64,000 nt of DNA from Hyphomicrobiales bacterium. Lineage in GTDB: Bacteria; Pseudomonadota; Alphaproteobacteria; Rhizobiales; Beijerinckiaceae. Below, piece by piece: positions 9,347-18,701 of this stretch. How positions within the stretch are numbered: the stretch's first letter is position 1; every line of letters begins with the position of its first letter. The notes under the pieces are model-generated. The model ran no database searches and was not told where the DNA came from. It saw only the letters and a program-made list of their open reading frames with translations. The stretch covers positions 182,789-246,788 of the forward strand of contig JAGXAN010000007.1 in the NCBI GenBank assembly GCA_019075865.1, in the 5' to 3' direction. The translations under genes were made by a program, and so were the position numbers.

Positions 9347-10786
9347 TTGAAATCTTCGCTTTCTGGCGCGTTCGCGCTGTTTTGTCTGGTGCTGTCTGCC
9401 GCAATGCACGGCCCGGCCGGTGCGCAGGCGCTGGCCACGCCGTCGGCCCAGGGTGCCCAGTTTCGCGAAGTGCCCGCCAGCGCGGGAGCCATATTGTCTT
9501 TCGCGCCGGTGGTGAAAAAAGCCTTGCCGGCGGTGGTCAATGTATTTGCTTCCCATACGGACAAAAGCCCGCCCAATCCGCTGCTGGATGACCCGTTTTT
9601 TCGCCGCTTCTTTGGTAATTCAATCTCGCCGCAAGCGCGCACCGAGCAATCCCTGGGGTCGGGGGTGATTGTCGATCCGAGCGGGTTGGTGGTGACCAAT
9701 TATCACGTAATTGAAGGCATGACGGAAGTGAAGGTGGCGCTTTCGGACAAGCGCGAGTTTCCGGCCCAGATTGTTCTGCGCGACAAGCGCACCGACCTTG
9801 CCGTGCTGAAACTGGACAGCAAAGGCCCGTTCCCGACGGCGCAGCTTGGCGAATCCGATGATTTGCAGGTGGGGGATTTGGTGTTGGCGATCGGTAATCC
9901 GTTCGGGGTGGGCCAGACGGTGACTCAAGGCATTGTTTCGGCACTGGCACGCACGCAGGTTGGCGTTTCCGACTATGGATTTTTCATTCAAACCGATGCG
10001 GCGATCAATCCGGGCAATTCCGGCGGTGCGATGGTGGACATGAACGCGCGCGTCGTGGGCATCAATTCGGCGATTTATACCCAGACCGGAAGCTCTGTCG
10101 GTATAGGATTTGCCATACCCATTGATACGGTGAAAGCTGTGATTGCAGCGGCGCGCAATGGCGGTCACGCGGTGCAGCGGCCCTGGTTGGGTGCGACCTT
10201 GCAGAATGTAACGCCTGACATCGCCAATTCGCTGGGGCTTGACCATCCGGTCGGGGCCCTGATTTCCGATGTAGCGGCGGGTGGCCCGGCGGCGCTGGCG
10301 GGATTGCATCGGGGCGACGTGATCGTGGCCCTGAATGACAAGCCCGTCGATGACATGGAAGCGCTTGGCTACCGCTTCGGCACGCTGCCCTTGGGCGGGC
10401 AAGCCAGGGTTCGCGCCCTGCGCGATGGCAAACCCATGCCGTTTTTGGTGACGCTGAAAGCGCCGCCGGAAATCCCCGCGCTCGATGCAAGGGCGCTGGT
10501 TGGGCCATCGCCGTTTCGGGGAGCCAAAGTGGGCAATATATCACCGGCCGTCATCGAGGAATTATCGCTTCAGGGGGTCACCTCCGGCGTTGTCGTGCTC
10601 GATGTGGCTGAAAATTCGACGGCGGCGCAGTTCAGTTTGCAAAAGGGAGACGTGGTGGTCGAAATAAATGGCAAGAAGATCAGCGATAGCGCGCAGATGG
10701 CGGCGCTGACCAACGAGCCGCACAGCTATTGGAAATTGACCATCAATCGCAATGGCCAGGTGTTTACCAGTGTGATCGGCGGTTGA
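9347..10786 (+). CDS. Periplasmic Do-type serine endoprotease (DegP/DegQ family)
   Basis: An N-terminal signal peptide (to about residue 26, ending AGAQA) sends this 479-residue protein to the periplasm. The trypsin-like domain shows the full triad: His120 in TNYHVIEG, Asp150 in RTDLAVLK and Ser225 in NPGNSGGAMV. Two PDZ domains follow, about residues 280-370 and 385-475. It degrades or chaperones misfolded envelope proteins. The start is TTG at 9347 with GAAGGAGA ahead of it; an ATG at 9330 opens only a six-codon frame. rarA begins 1 bp after the stop. Confidence 0.93.
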   Translation: MKSSLSGAFALFCLVLSAAMHGPAGAQALATPSAQGAQFREVPASAGAILSFAPVVKKALPAVVNVFASHTDKSPPNPLLDDPFFRRFFGNSISPQARTEQSLGSGVIVDPSGLVVTNYHVIEGMTEVKVALSDKREFPAQIVLRDKRTDLAVLKLDSKGPFPTAQLGESDDLQVGDLVLAIGNPFGVGQTVTQGIVSALARTQVGVSDYGFFIQTDAAINPGNSGGAMVDMNARVVGINSAIYTQTGSSVGIGFAIPIDTVKAVIAAARNGGHAVQRPWLGATLQNVTPDIANSLGLDHPVGALISDVAAGGPAALAGLHRGDVIVALNDKPVDDMEALGYRFGTLPLGGQARVRALRDGKPMPFLVTLKAPPEIPALDARALVGPSPFRGAKVGNISPAVIEELSLQGVTSGVVVLDVAENSTAAQFSLQKGDVVVEINGKKISDSAQMAALTNEPHSYWKLTINRNGQVFTSVIGG

Positions 10787-10787
10787 T

Positions 10788-12080
10788 GTGAGCTTGTTTG
10801 CCGGTTCCGCACCCCGATCGCCGCTCGCCGAGCGCATGCGCCCGCGCCTGTTGGCGGAGGTCGCGGGGCAGGATCATCTGCTTGGCGAGGGCGGCGCGCT
10901 GAGACGCCTCGTGGACGCACGCGAGATGGGGTCCTTGATTTTCTGGGGCCCGCCCGGCACCGGCAAAACCACGGTGGCGCGGTTGTTGGCGGATGGCACG
11001 GACATGGCCTTCGTGCAAATATCGGCGATATTTTCTGGCGTTGCGGAACTGAAGAAAGTGTTTGAGGCAGCCCGGGGGCGGCGGGCCATGGGGCAGGGCA
11101 CCTTGTTGTTTGTTGATGAAGTCCACCGCTTCAACCGCGCCCAGCAAGACTCGTTTTTGCCGGTCATGGAAGATGGTACGCTGGTGCTGATTGGCGCCAC
11201 AACCGAGAACCCGTCCTTCGAGTTGAATGCGGCCCTGCTGTCACGGGCGCGGGTGATGGTGTTTCGGGCGCTGGATGGGGCGGCGCTCGAAGCCCTGCTG
11301 CAAAGGGCCGAGGCCATTGAGGCGCATCCGCTGCCCTTGACGCCGCAGGCGCGGCGCGCGCTGATTGAAATGGCCGATGGCGATGGTCGCGCATTATTGA
11401 CGCTGGCGGAGGAGGTTTTCCGTGCGGCGACGCCGGATGAAATGCTGGATGTCGCCGAACTCGCCAATATCGTGCAAAGGCGTGCACCGATCTACGACAA
11501 GGCGCAGGAAGGCCATTACAATCTGATTTCGGCGCTGCATAAATGTGTGCGCGGATCCGACCCGGATGCGGCACTCTACTATCTGGCGCGTATGCTGGCG
11601 GCTGGGGAGGCGCCTTTGTTTCTGGCGCGGCGGCTGGTGCGAATGGCGGTGGAGGATATTGGCCTTGCCGATCCGCAGGCCCTTGTCGTCGCCAATGCTG
11701 CCCGCGAAGCCTATGAGTTTCTGGGCTCCCCCGAGGGCGAATTGGCTTTGGCGCAGGCGACGGTCTATCTGGCAACGGCACCCAAATCCAATGCTGTCTA
11801 CAAGGCCTATGGACTGGCGCAGGGCCTTGCCCGCGACAAGGGTTCGCTGACACCACCCAAGACCATATTGAACGCGCCCACCAGCCTGATGAAACAGGAA
11901 GGCTATGGCTCCGGCTATCAATATGATCATGACACCGAAAATGCTTTTTCCGGGCAGGATTACTGGCCAGAGGCGCTGGGCCGGCAAAAGCTATATGCGC
12001 CCAATGAGCGCGGCTTCGAGCGCGATATTCGGAAAAGGCTGGATTATTGGGAAAAATTGCGCAATGAACAAAACGAATGA
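10788..12080 (+). CDS. rarA: Replication-associated recombination protein A (RarA/MgsA AAA ATPase)
   Basis: The clamp-loader-like AAA+ protein of 430 residues has Walker A GPPGTGKTT at residues 54-62, Walker B LLFVDEVHRFN, the sensor GATTENPSFELNAALLSRARV and the C-terminal tetramerisation block ending in EGYGSGYQYDHD and YWPEALG. RarA acts at stalled forks and gaps together with RecA and SSB. The start is GTG at 10788, one base after the protease stop, so translation is probably coupled to that gene. Confidence 0.95.
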   Translation: MSLFAGSAPRSPLAERMRPRLLAEVAGQDHLLGEGGALRRLVDAREMGSLIFWGPPGTGKTTVARLLADGTDMAFVQISAIFSGVAELKKVFEAARGRRAMGQGTLLFVDEVHRFNRAQQDSFLPVMEDGTLVLIGATTENPSFELNAALLSRARVMVFRALDGAALEALLQRAEAIEAHPLPLTPQARRALIEMADGDGRALLTLAEEVFRAATPDEMLDVAELANIVQRRAPIYDKAQEGHYNLISALHKCVRGSDPDAALYYLARMLAAGEAPLFLARRLVRMAVEDIGLADPQALVVANAAREAYEFLGSPEGELALAQATVYLATAPKSNAVYKAYGLAQGLARDKGSLTPPKTILNAPTSLMKQEGYGSGYQYDHDTENAFSGQDYWPEALGRQKLYAPNERGFERDIRKRLDYWEKLRNEQNE

Positions 12081-12279
12081 TAGGGTAAAATCAGCTAGAG
12101 CTCGCATGATCTTGGAACGAGAAAAATGGATGCGCTCGGCGCGCATTTCTTCCCGGTTTCATGAGCCATTCAGAGATCAGAAAGCATTGGCATGGCAAGG
12201 TTGTGACCGTCTGCTTGGCTTGTTGAATTTGAATGGGCTGGATTGTTTTGAGTGATAGCGATTTTAGGGCAATTGGAAT

Positions 12280-13131
12280 ATGGGGAATTTGAGCTTGCTG
12301 AAGGATCCGAGCCGGTCTGGTTCTGTGCGCGACAAAAGATGGCGCCTTTATTATATGCGATTTCTGCTTGCGCCGAATGTCTCCGTGCGCTGGTCGCGCT
12401 ATGCCAAAAGCCGTTATGTGCAGTTTGGTGCCAAGGTGCCGGAAGTCCGCGTATTGGCCAAGCCGCAGCGCAGCTACGTGCACAAGCATTTTGGACCGCG
12501 CGAGCGCCTCGATTTTCTGTTGCAGCACCATGAGTGGCTGCCGAAAATATTTTCGGCGGATTATCTCAATGGCTTTTATGGAGATGGCAAGCCACATTCC
12601 ATTGCACTGGAGGGGCGCAAGGGCGAGGTCTATGACCTTCACATTGCTGCATCCACCCTCACCGACACTTATCGCGAAGGCGAGCTGACCCTGCATCTTG
12701 AGCGCCGCTCGGATCGTTTGTGGCTGAGCCGTCTGACGTTCAGTTTTGTGACACTGGACGGTGGGCTGGCGATTGTTGTCGGGGGCATTCAGGGGCCGGC
12801 CTATGGCCGCAAGCGCGAGGTCATCGATTCGACCCGTGATATAGGTGGGCTGCGGCCCAAGGATGCTGCTTTGCTGGCACTGCGGGCGATGGCGCTGGAA
12901 TTGAAAGCGCCGATCCATGCCATTAGCGATGCCTACCATCCCTTGCAAAAGCAGCAGGGTATCTTGAAACATTCAGATTACGATGAATATTGGCTGGAGC
13001 GCGGGGCGACGTCGCAGGGGCCATACGGCTTTAAGTTTCCTGAGCTTGAGCCACAGGGGCCGATTGCCAATCGCCGCGATCAGATCAAGGCGCAAATCTT
13101 GGCTGGCGCGCGGGCCTGGGTTTCGAAATAG
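12280..13131 (+). CDS. VirK/YbjX family protein (DUF535)
   Basis: A 283-residue soluble protein with the DUF535/VirK layout: an RYAKSRYVQ basic start, HHEWLPKIF, LTFSFV, then VGGIQGP and GLRPKDAALLALRAMA, ending near DEYWLERG. The biochemical role of the family is not established; enterobacterial members have been linked to virulence and envelope defence against antimicrobial peptides. The ATG at 12280 is preceded by a weak site. The 199 bp before it show no other gene. Confidence 0.85.
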   Translation: MGNLSLLKDPSRSGSVRDKRWRLYYMRFLLAPNVSVRWSRYAKSRYVQFGAKVPEVRVLAKPQRSYVHKHFGPRERLDFLLQHHEWLPKIFSADYLNGFYGDGKPHSIALEGRKGEVYDLHIAASTLTDTYREGELTLHLERRSDRLWLSRLTFSFVTLDGGLAIVVGGIQGPAYGRKREVIDSTRDIGGLRPKDAALLALRAMALELKAPIHAISDAYHPLQKQQGILKHSDYDEYWLERGATSQGPYGFKFPELEPQGPIANRRDQIKAQILAGARAWVSK

Positions 13132-13138
13132 ACGCCAA

Positions 13139-13390
13139 TCAGTCGAAGTCGAGCGGTTCCACGCCTTTGGGTTTGCCTTGGGCGTCGAGAGTGATTTTCT
13201 CGATGCGCGCATCGGCGCTTTGCAACAGGGTTTCGCAATGGCGTTTCAGCTTTTCGCCCCGCTCGAAGGATTTGATGGATTCTTCCAGCGATACCTGACC
13301 CTTTTCAAGGTCGGTGACAATCTTTTCGAGTTCGGCAAGCGCCGTCTCAAAATTGAGTTGGCTGATATCTTCAGGGGCGTTGGTCATCAT
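13139..13390 (-). CDS. xseB: Exodeoxyribonuclease VII small subunit
   Basis: The 83-residue protein has the XseB signature [19 protein letters not shown] followed by [20 protein letters not shown], forming the coiled-coil that decorates the large subunit XseA. The complex degrades single-stranded DNA. xseA is not next to it. The ATG used is the second of MMTN or the first; both fit. It converges on the VirK-like gene. Confidence 0.95.
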   Translation of the reverse strand: MMTNAPEDISQLNFETALAELEKIVTDLEKGQVSLEESIKSFERGEKLKRHCETLLQSADARIEKITLDAQGKPKGVEPLDFD

Positions 13391-13430
13391 TGTCTCCGTT
13401 GCGCGATCTTTCTAGCATGATCGCCTGTGG

Positions 13431-14420
13431 CTAGGCCATATCGGATTGCGCCGTGCCGGTGTTTGCCAGCGCCCGCTTGGCATCAGCGACGTCCTGATTC
13501 ATTTGCGCCACCAGGGCATCAGCGCTGGCAAATGCTTTTTCTTCGCGCAGCCAGGCTACGAAACTCACTTCGATTTCCTCGCCATACAAGTCTCCAGTGA
13601 AATCGAACAGGAAAACTTCCAGCAAGGTTGCGCCATTGTCGAAAGTCGGGCGTCGGCCATAGCTGGCAACCCCATCCCATTTGCGGCCTTGCGCCCAGAC
13701 ACGCACGGCGTAAATGCCGGCGCGAAGCTGGCTCGATGGTTCGGCTATCAGATTGGCGGTCGGGAAACCGAGGGTTCGGCCCAACTTCTGCCCATGTTGC
13801 ACTTCGCCAATGACAAAATAATCATGGCCGAGCAATTCGCTTGCCTTGGCGACATCGCCCTGCGCGAGCGCTTGCCGCGTGGCGGTGGAGGAAACGGCGG
13901 CGATCGAGCCTTGCGCGTCCTGATGGATGGGGGCGACGATCTCGACGCAAAAGCCATGCTTGATGCCCGCTTGGGCCAGATATTCGGGCGTGCCGGCGCG
14001 GGCCTTGCCGAAGTGAAAATCATAGCCCGCAACGACGGCGGCGACACCGAGGCGCTGCACCAGAACCTGTTCGACAAATTCCGCTGCCGTCAGGTTTGCC
14101 ATGGCTGCGTCGAACGCGAGGACAATCATGCCATCAAGGTGCAGCCGCGCGAGCGCGCGGGCCTTCGCCTTTAGCGGAGAGAGCCGAAATATCACGCTGC
14201 GTTTGGCAAAGAAATCGGCCGGATGCGGCTCGAAGGTCAAAACAGCGCAGGGGCGCTCAAGTTCGCGTGCCAGCGCCCTTGCCTTTGCGATCACGGCGCG
14301 ATGGCCGCGATGCACGCCGTCAAAATTGCCAATCGCCACGACGCAGGCGCGCAATGGCTGCGGCATGGGTGGCGGATTAACGGCGACGGTAAAGTTGGGG
14401 GATGAAATTGAAGCTGGCAC
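13431..14420 (-). CDS. ribF: Bifunctional riboflavin kinase/FAD synthetase
   Basis: The N-terminal nucleotidyltransferase domain starts with AIGNFDGVHRGHRAVI and carries the FEPHP and SSTATRQAL blocks; the C-terminal kinase domain begins at GEVQHGQKLGRTLGFPTANL and includes GVASYGRRPTFDNG and EVFLFDFTGDLYG. It makes FMN from riboflavin and then FAD. At 329 residues the length is normal. It lies upstream of xseB on the minus strand with a 40-bp gap. Confidence 0.96.
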   Translation of the reverse strand: MPASISSPNFTVAVNPPPMPQPLRACVVAIGNFDGVHRGHRAVIAKARALARELERPCAVLTFEPHPADFFAKRSVIFRLSPLKAKARALARLHLDGMIVLAFDAAMANLTAAEFVEQVLVQRLGVAAVVAGYDFHFGKARAGTPEYLAQAGIKHGFCVEIVAPIHQDAQGSIAAVSSTATRQALAQGDVAKASELLGHDYFVIGEVQHGQKLGRTLGFPTANLIAEPSSQLRAGIYAVRVWAQGRKWDGVASYGRRPTFDNGATLLEVFLFDFTGDLYGEEIEVSFVAWLREEKAFASADALVAQMNQDVADAKRALANTGTAQSDMA

Positions 14421-14525
14421 GCGGGTTTCCAGAACAGATGTGTCCCGCTGTTTGCAACCTCAAGGCTCACGCGTCAAGGGCTGGTGCCGGGACGGATCAC
14501 CGCATGACCGGCCTCTCACCTGCAA

Positions 14526-15011
14526 TCAGGAAAATTCCGCCATGGTCTTGGGGCTGCGCGATTGTTCGCGGGTGGGCACCATTACCAATGCCTCACCGTC
14601 CAGCACCACTTTGCCCTCGACCGAGCATTCGCAGGCAAGACGCACCCTATGGCCCTTTTCAATGGTTTCAATGACCTCGACGCTGATGCTGACGACGTCA
14701 CCAATGCGCACCGGCCCGCGGAAATTAAGGGTTTGTGACAAATAGACCGCCCCTGGCCCCGGCAAACGCATGCCCAGCACCGCCGAGATCAGACTGGCGG
14801 TGTAAAGCCCGTGGGCGATGCGCTCGCCAAAACGGGTTTTGCGGGCAAAATGGTCCGACAGATGAATCGGATTGTGGTCTCCCGACAATGTGGCAAAGCC
14901 AATAACGTCCTCGTTCATCACAGTTTTCAGCAATACCTCGCGCATGCCGACGCTGATTTCCTCGAAGTGATAGATTTTGAAAGGGCTAGGTGCGCTGGGT
15001 GTTGAATTCAT
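14526..15011 (-). CDS. MaoC-family (R)-specific enoyl-CoA hydratase/dehydratase
   Basis: A single hot-dog-fold domain with the hydratase 2 motif FATLSGDHNPIHLSDHFA (catalytic Asp and His) followed by GERIAHGLYTASLISA. The family adds water to trans-2-enoyl-CoA with R stereochemistry, often feeding polyhydroxyalkanoate synthesis or side-chain degradation. I choose the ATG at 15011 (MNSTPS) because GAAGG lies upstream; an in-frame ATG at 15032 has no ribosome site. It may share a transcript with ribF, 105 bp away. Confidence 0.87.
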   Translation of the reverse strand: MNSTPSAPSPFKIYHFEEISVGMREVLLKTVMNEDVIGFATLSGDHNPIHLSDHFARKTRFGERIAHGLYTASLISAVLGMRLPGPGAVYLSQTLNFRGPVRIGDVVSISVEVIETIEKGHRVRLACECSVEGKVVLDGEALVMVPTREQSRSPKTMAEFS

Positions 15012-15261
15012 GATTGTGGGGACCTTCGGCAATGCCGATTTCAGGGTTGAAGACAGGATATATTGCGGGACAACTGTAAATTTTGCGGCGATCGTAATTT
15101 CTTGTTGGGAAAACGCAATTGATAATTGGAATTAAACATTGCCAAGAAGCGGTCTTAACCAGACGGAAATTGTTATAGTGCAGGCTCCGAAAACAAGAGG
15201 AATTGGCGCTGCCCCAGGAGCCGGAGGCGGTGCCCTTTTCAGCTTTATTCCGGAGACCCCC

Positions 15262-15654
15262 ATGCAAGCCGATTTTGCAATGCCAATTCTGATTGTTGAT
15301 GATTATCAAACAATGGTTCGCATCATGCGCAATCTTTTGAAACAAATTGGCTATGAAAATGTCGATGAGGCAGCCAATGGCGCCGAGGCGATCCAGAAAA
15401 TCCGGAACACGGCCTATGGGCTGATCATCTCCGACTGGAACATGGAGCCGGTTACCGGGCTTGAATTGCTCCAATCGGTGCGGCTTGACCCGCTGAATGC
15501 CAATACGCCCTTCATCATGGTCACGGCGGAGTCAAAAACCGACAATATCGTGGCAGCCCGCAAGGCTGGGGTTAGCGGTTATATTGTCAAGCCATTCAAT
15601 GCCCAGACCCTGAAATCGCGCATTGACGCAGCCTGCGCGGCCCGGGCCGCCTAA
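15262..15654 (+). CDS. CheY-like single-domain response regulator
   Basis: A stand-alone receiver domain of 130 residues: acidic pair Asp13-Asp14 in ILIVDDYQTM, phosphoacceptor Asp58 in IISDWNMEP, the switch Thr in MVTAESKT and the invariant Lys in YIVKPF. It closely resembles chemotaxis CheY proteins. No output domain, histidine kinase, che genes or flagellar genes are in the window. GGAG six bases before the ATG at 15262 fixes the start. Motility control is likely but not shown. Confidence 0.9.
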   Translation: MQADFAMPILIVDDYQTMVRIMRNLLKQIGYENVDEAANGAEAIQKIRNTAYGLIISDWNMEPVTGLELLQSVRLDPLNANTPFIMVTAESKTDNIVAARKAGVSGYIVKPFNAQTLKSRIDAACAARAA

Positions 15655-15673
15655 GCGCGCAACGCGGCAGCCC

Positions 15674-16576
15674 TTACCAGGCCAGTTCGCGCATCACATA
15701 AGTCGGATCACCCGGCTTGTCGGCTATAAACTGCGCCAGCACGTGCAATTGCACCGCCTCGCCTTCATCGGGATGCAGTATATGCCGATGAATCCCGCCG
15801 GTAATCAGCAAGGCATCGACACCCAGATGCGCGGCTCCGGCCATATCGGTCGCCAGGGCATCGCCAATTGCCAGCACCCGGCTCTTGTCAATCGGGGCGC
15901 GGGATGATTGCGCCGCCAACGACAGGGCGCGCGCATAGATCGGCGGGTAGGGCTTACCGGCATAGATCGCCTCGCCGCCCAACTGGGTATAGGCCTGCGC
16001 CAAGGCGCCCGCGCAATAGAGCAGGGTGGTTCCGCGATGCACCACAATATCCGGGTTGGCGCAGATGAACGGCAGGTTGCGATCGCGCATTTTCTGGAGC
16101 GACCCGGCGTAATCGTGCGGCGTCTCGGTCTCGTCGTCGTAAAGGCCGGTGCAGACCACAAATTCGGCGCTTTCCAGAGCGGCGAGGGTTGGCGTCAGGC
16201 CGGTGGCTTCGCGCACCTCATCAAACAGCGCCAGATCGCGCTCGGGGCCAATATGGTAGAGTGGGGCCGTGCCCCGTTCCTCGATCAGCCCGACGGTCAC
16301 GTCGCCGGACGTGACGATGGCGTCATAAGCATCGCGCGGCACCTTGAATTCATCGAGTTGGTCAATGATGGGTTGACGCGGGCGCGGCGCGTTGGTGATC
16401 AGCACCACGACGCCGCCCTTGGCGCGGAAAGCCTGCAGGGCAGCGACGGCGCGACGATGATGGGCCTCACCATCGTGCACGACGCCCCAAATGTCGCAGA
16501 GCAGCACGTCGTAACGGCTGGCAATTTGCGAGAGGCCTTTCAGGATTTCAGTTGGGGCAGGGGTTGATTGTATCAT
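15674..16576 (-). CDS. TIGR01459-type HAD phosphatase (NagD-like)
   Basis: A HAD-superfamily hydrolase: DXDX motif I as LLCDIWGVVHDG near residue 25, motif II in VLITNAPRP, and C-terminal VLAIGDALATDMAGAA as motif IV. The large C2 cap and the IWGVVHDG wording match the alphaproteobacterial TIGR01459 family, relatives of NagD with unknown natural substrate. The ATG at 16576 (MIQSTP) is used; a TTG at 16624 is in frame but would overlap a TTGACA that looks like a -35 element. It converges on the CheY-like gene. Confidence 0.88.
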   Translation of the reverse strand: MIQSTPAPTEILKGLSQIASRYDVLLCDIWGVVHDGEAHHRRAVAALQAFRAKGGVVVLITNAPRPRQPIIDQLDEFKVPRDAYDAIVTSGDVTVGLIEERGTAPLYHIGPERDLALFDEVREATGLTPTLAALESAEFVVCTGLYDDETETPHDYAGSLQKMRDRNLPFICANPDIVVHRGTTLLYCAGALAQAYTQLGGEAIYAGKPYPPIYARALSLAAQSSRAPIDKSRVLAIGDALATDMAGAAHLGVDALLITGGIHRHILHPDEGEAVQLHVLAQFIADKPGDPTYVMRELAW

Positions 16577-16639
16577 ATGCAGGCGATGCAGGCTTAAGGG
16601 CGCGCTGTCAACTCCCGGAGCCAAAAAATGCGTTTACAC

Positions 16640-17245
16640 TCAAGCCCGGGCCGTCAAGCCAATAACCGCTGACATGCCCTTGTGACCCGCCCCTTCGCGC
16701 ATTTCGAGTTCTTCCTCGACAATATGCAGGTCGGACATGCCGTGAAAGGCCTCCTCCAGCATCTTGCGGGTATAGAGATGGCTGAGCACACGCGGGCCGC
16801 CAGTGCCATGTTCCAATTGTTTGGGCGTGTAGCCAGCGACAATCAGCAGGCCGCCGGGCTTGAGGCTTTGGCGAAGGTTCTGCCATTTCAGGGCGCGCTG
16901 TTGGGGATCACTGAATTGGGTGAATATGTCGGCCACCACATCATAGGCGGCCTTTGGATAGGCCCATGCGTGCGCATCACCCAATTCAAATTGCACGTCT
17001 ACCCCGACATCCTTGGCCAGTGCGCGCGCCTTGGCTTGGGCTTTGGGTGAAAAATCGACCGAATGAACGTCAAGGCCACGGGTGGCCAGCCAGACTCCGT
17101 TGCGGCCTTCGCCATCGGCTATCGCGAGTGCGCGGCCGGATTTGGGCAGCAAAGACGCGCAACTTGCCAGAAAATGGTTGGGCTCGCGGCCAAACACATA
17201 TTCACTGGCGCTGAAACGGTCTTCCCAACGTTGCAATTCGCTCAT
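16640..17245 (-). CDS. Class I SAM-dependent methyltransferase, TehB-like
   Basis: A 201-residue Rossmann methyltransferase: RWEDRFSASEYVFGREPNHFL start, AIADGEGRNGVWLA for the SAM loop, VDFSPKAQAKA for the ribose contact, and LKPGGLLIVAGYTP. The EGRNGVWLA style is typical of TehB/UbiE-related proteins that methylate small molecules. The actual acceptor is unknown. It lies 63 bp upstream of the NagD-like gene on the same strand. Confidence 0.87.
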   Translation of the reverse strand: MSELQRWEDRFSASEYVFGREPNHFLASCASLLPKSGRALAIADGEGRNGVWLATRGLDVHSVDFSPKAQAKARALAKDVGVDVQFELGDAHAWAYPKAAYDVVADIFTQFSDPQQRALKWQNLRQSLKPGGLLIVAGYTPKQLEHGTGGPRVLSHLYTRKMLEEAFHGMSDLHIVEEELEMREGAGHKGMSAVIGLTARA

Positions 17246-17328
17246 TTTGGAAACCTCGGATGGTGAAGCGGAATGGAGCGCAATCTATCCATGATTGCCG
17301 ACGGCGACCATAGTGAATATCAGCCAAC

Positions 17329-17366
17329 GCCGGGGTCGCGGCAGAATGTCACTCTGCCGCACCGGC
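17329..17366. terminator. Strong stem-loop between uxuA and methyltransferase
   Basis: GCGGCAGA and TCTGCCGC (17338-17345 and 17353-17360) pair perfectly around a 7-nt loop, and flanking GCCGG/CCGGC can extend the stem with a small bulge. It lies 20 bp past the uxuA stop codon and upstream of the methyltransferase gene, a natural place to end the SDR-gntK-lacI-uxuA transcript. There is no T-tract on either side, so it may act as an mRNA-stabilising end or a Rho-dependent stop rather than a classical intrinsic terminator. Confidence 0.5.
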
Positions 17367-17385
17367 CAAGGATGGCAATGGCGGG

Positions 17386-18606
17386 TTACCGCGCGTGCAA
17401 GCCGACCTGCGGATGGGACAGAGCCTGAATGATACCGCGCAATTCGGCGAGGCCCTTCAACCGTCCGATCGAAGGGTAGCCGGGTTGGGCCTGGCGATGC
17501 AGGTCATCCAGAATGTCCTGACCATGGTCGGGGCGCATCGGGATCGACCAATCGGAGCGTCCTGCCGCTTTGCGCCTGGCTTCTTCCCGCAATGCCGCAG
17601 CCAGAACGGCCACCATATCGGTGTCGCCCCCAAGATGCTCGGCCTCATGGAAAGAGCCGCGCACATGGCTGGTCTCGCGTTTGACGTTGCGCAAATGCAG
17701 GAAATGCACGCGCGCACCAAGGCGATCCATCATGCCGGGCAGATCATTGTCCGGACGCGCGCCCAGCGATCCCGTGCACAGGGTGATGCCATTGGCGGGA
17801 ATATCGACGGCAGACATAATGGCTTCGTAGTCCGATTCGGTGGACATGACACGCGGCAGGCCGAGCAAATCGAATGGTGGGTCGTCGGGGTGGCAGCACA
17901 GACGCACGCCCAGGTTCTCGGCCACTGGCGCGATTTCGGTGAGGAAGTCGATAAAATTGCCACGCAGGCGATCGGCCGAAATATGGGCATATTCGGCGAG
18001 GTGTTGGCGCACATCATCCAGAGTGAAGTGCTCGGCTGCGCCCGGCAGGCCGAAGACCACATTGCGGGCCATGGCCTGTTGCTCGGCCTCGCTCATGGCC
18101 CTGAAACGCTCATTGGCGGTGGCAATGATATCTGCAGGGTAGTCCTTGGCGGCATTGGGCCGCTGGAGAATGAAAATATCGAAAGCGGCAAAATCCGCGT
18201 AGTCAAAACGCATGCAGGTCGCGCCAGTGGGCAGACGCCATGCGAGGTTGGTGCGGGTCCAATCCAGCACTGGCATGAAGTTATAGCAGACCGTTTCAAT
18301 GCCGGCTTTGGCGAGATTGTTCAGGCTCACCTTGTAATTATCGATGTGGGTGCGCCAGTCGCCTTTCTGCTTCTTGATATCTTCGGAAACGGGAAGGCTT
18401 TCCACGACATCCCATGCAAGACCGGACGGTGTGCCATCCTTCATCCACGCCAATTCACGCTGCCGCTTGGTGATTTCCTCCGGCGACCAGACGAGGCCAG
18501 TCGGGACATGGTGCAGCGCTGTCACCACCCCCTGCACACCAGCCTGGCGCATATCATCAATGGAAACCAGATCCTTGGGGCCAAACCAACGCCACGTTTG
18601 TTTCAC
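17386..18606 (-). CDS. uxuA: Mannonate dehydratase
   Basis: The protein begins KQTWRWFGPKDLVSIDDMRQAGVQGVVTALHH, the standard UxuA opening, and has the metal-site region LCCHPDDPPFDLLGLPRV and FLHLRNVKRE. UxuA removes water from D-mannonate to give 2-keto-3-deoxygluconate, joining hexuronate breakdown to the Entner-Doudoroff route. At 406 residues it is full length. The start is GTG at 18606 with GGAGA ahead. It is the last gene of an apparent SDR-gntK-lacI-uxuA operon. Confidence 0.95.
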   Translation of the reverse strand: MKQTWRWFGPKDLVSIDDMRQAGVQGVVTALHHVPTGLVWSPEEITKRQRELAWMKDGTPSGLAWDVVESLPVSEDIKKQKGDWRTHIDNYKVSLNNLAKAGIETVCYNFMPVLDWTRTNLAWRLPTGATCMRFDYADFAAFDIFILQRPNAAKDYPADIIATANERFRAMSEAEQQAMARNVVFGLPGAAEHFTLDDVRQHLAEYAHISADRLRGNFIDFLTEIAPVAENLGVRLCCHPDDPPFDLLGLPRVMSTESDYEAIMSAVDIPANGITLCTGSLGARPDNDLPGMMDRLGARVHFLHLRNVKRETSHVRGSFHEAEHLGGDTDMVAVLAAALREEARRKAAGRSDWSIPMRPDHGQDILDDLHRQAQPGYPSIGRLKGLAELRGIIQALSHPQVGLHAR

Positions 18607-18644
18607 AGCACTCTCCTTCAGCTTGCAGTTTCAATGTCTAACGC

Positions 18645-18680
18645 TTTGCGCCCGATGCGCCAAACGGTTTCGGGCGCAAA
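18645..18680. repeat. 11-bp perfect inverted repeat before uxuA
   Basis: TTTGCGCCCGA and TCGGGCGCAAA form an 11-bp perfect stem around a 14-nt loop in the 95-bp gap between the lacI stop and the uxuA start. On the minus strand the 3' arm ends 39 nt before uxuA GTG. It could be a partial terminator or an RNA processing/stability structure setting uxuA level relative to lacI. No T-tract follows. Confidence 0.6.
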
Positions 18681-18701
18681 ACGGGGCAAGTTATGCCTCG
18701 C

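Noticed and set aside
12091..12972. 293-codon minus-strand frame under the VirK-like gene
   Set aside because: Mirror of a well-supported DUF535 gene; no ribosome site or recognisable domain.
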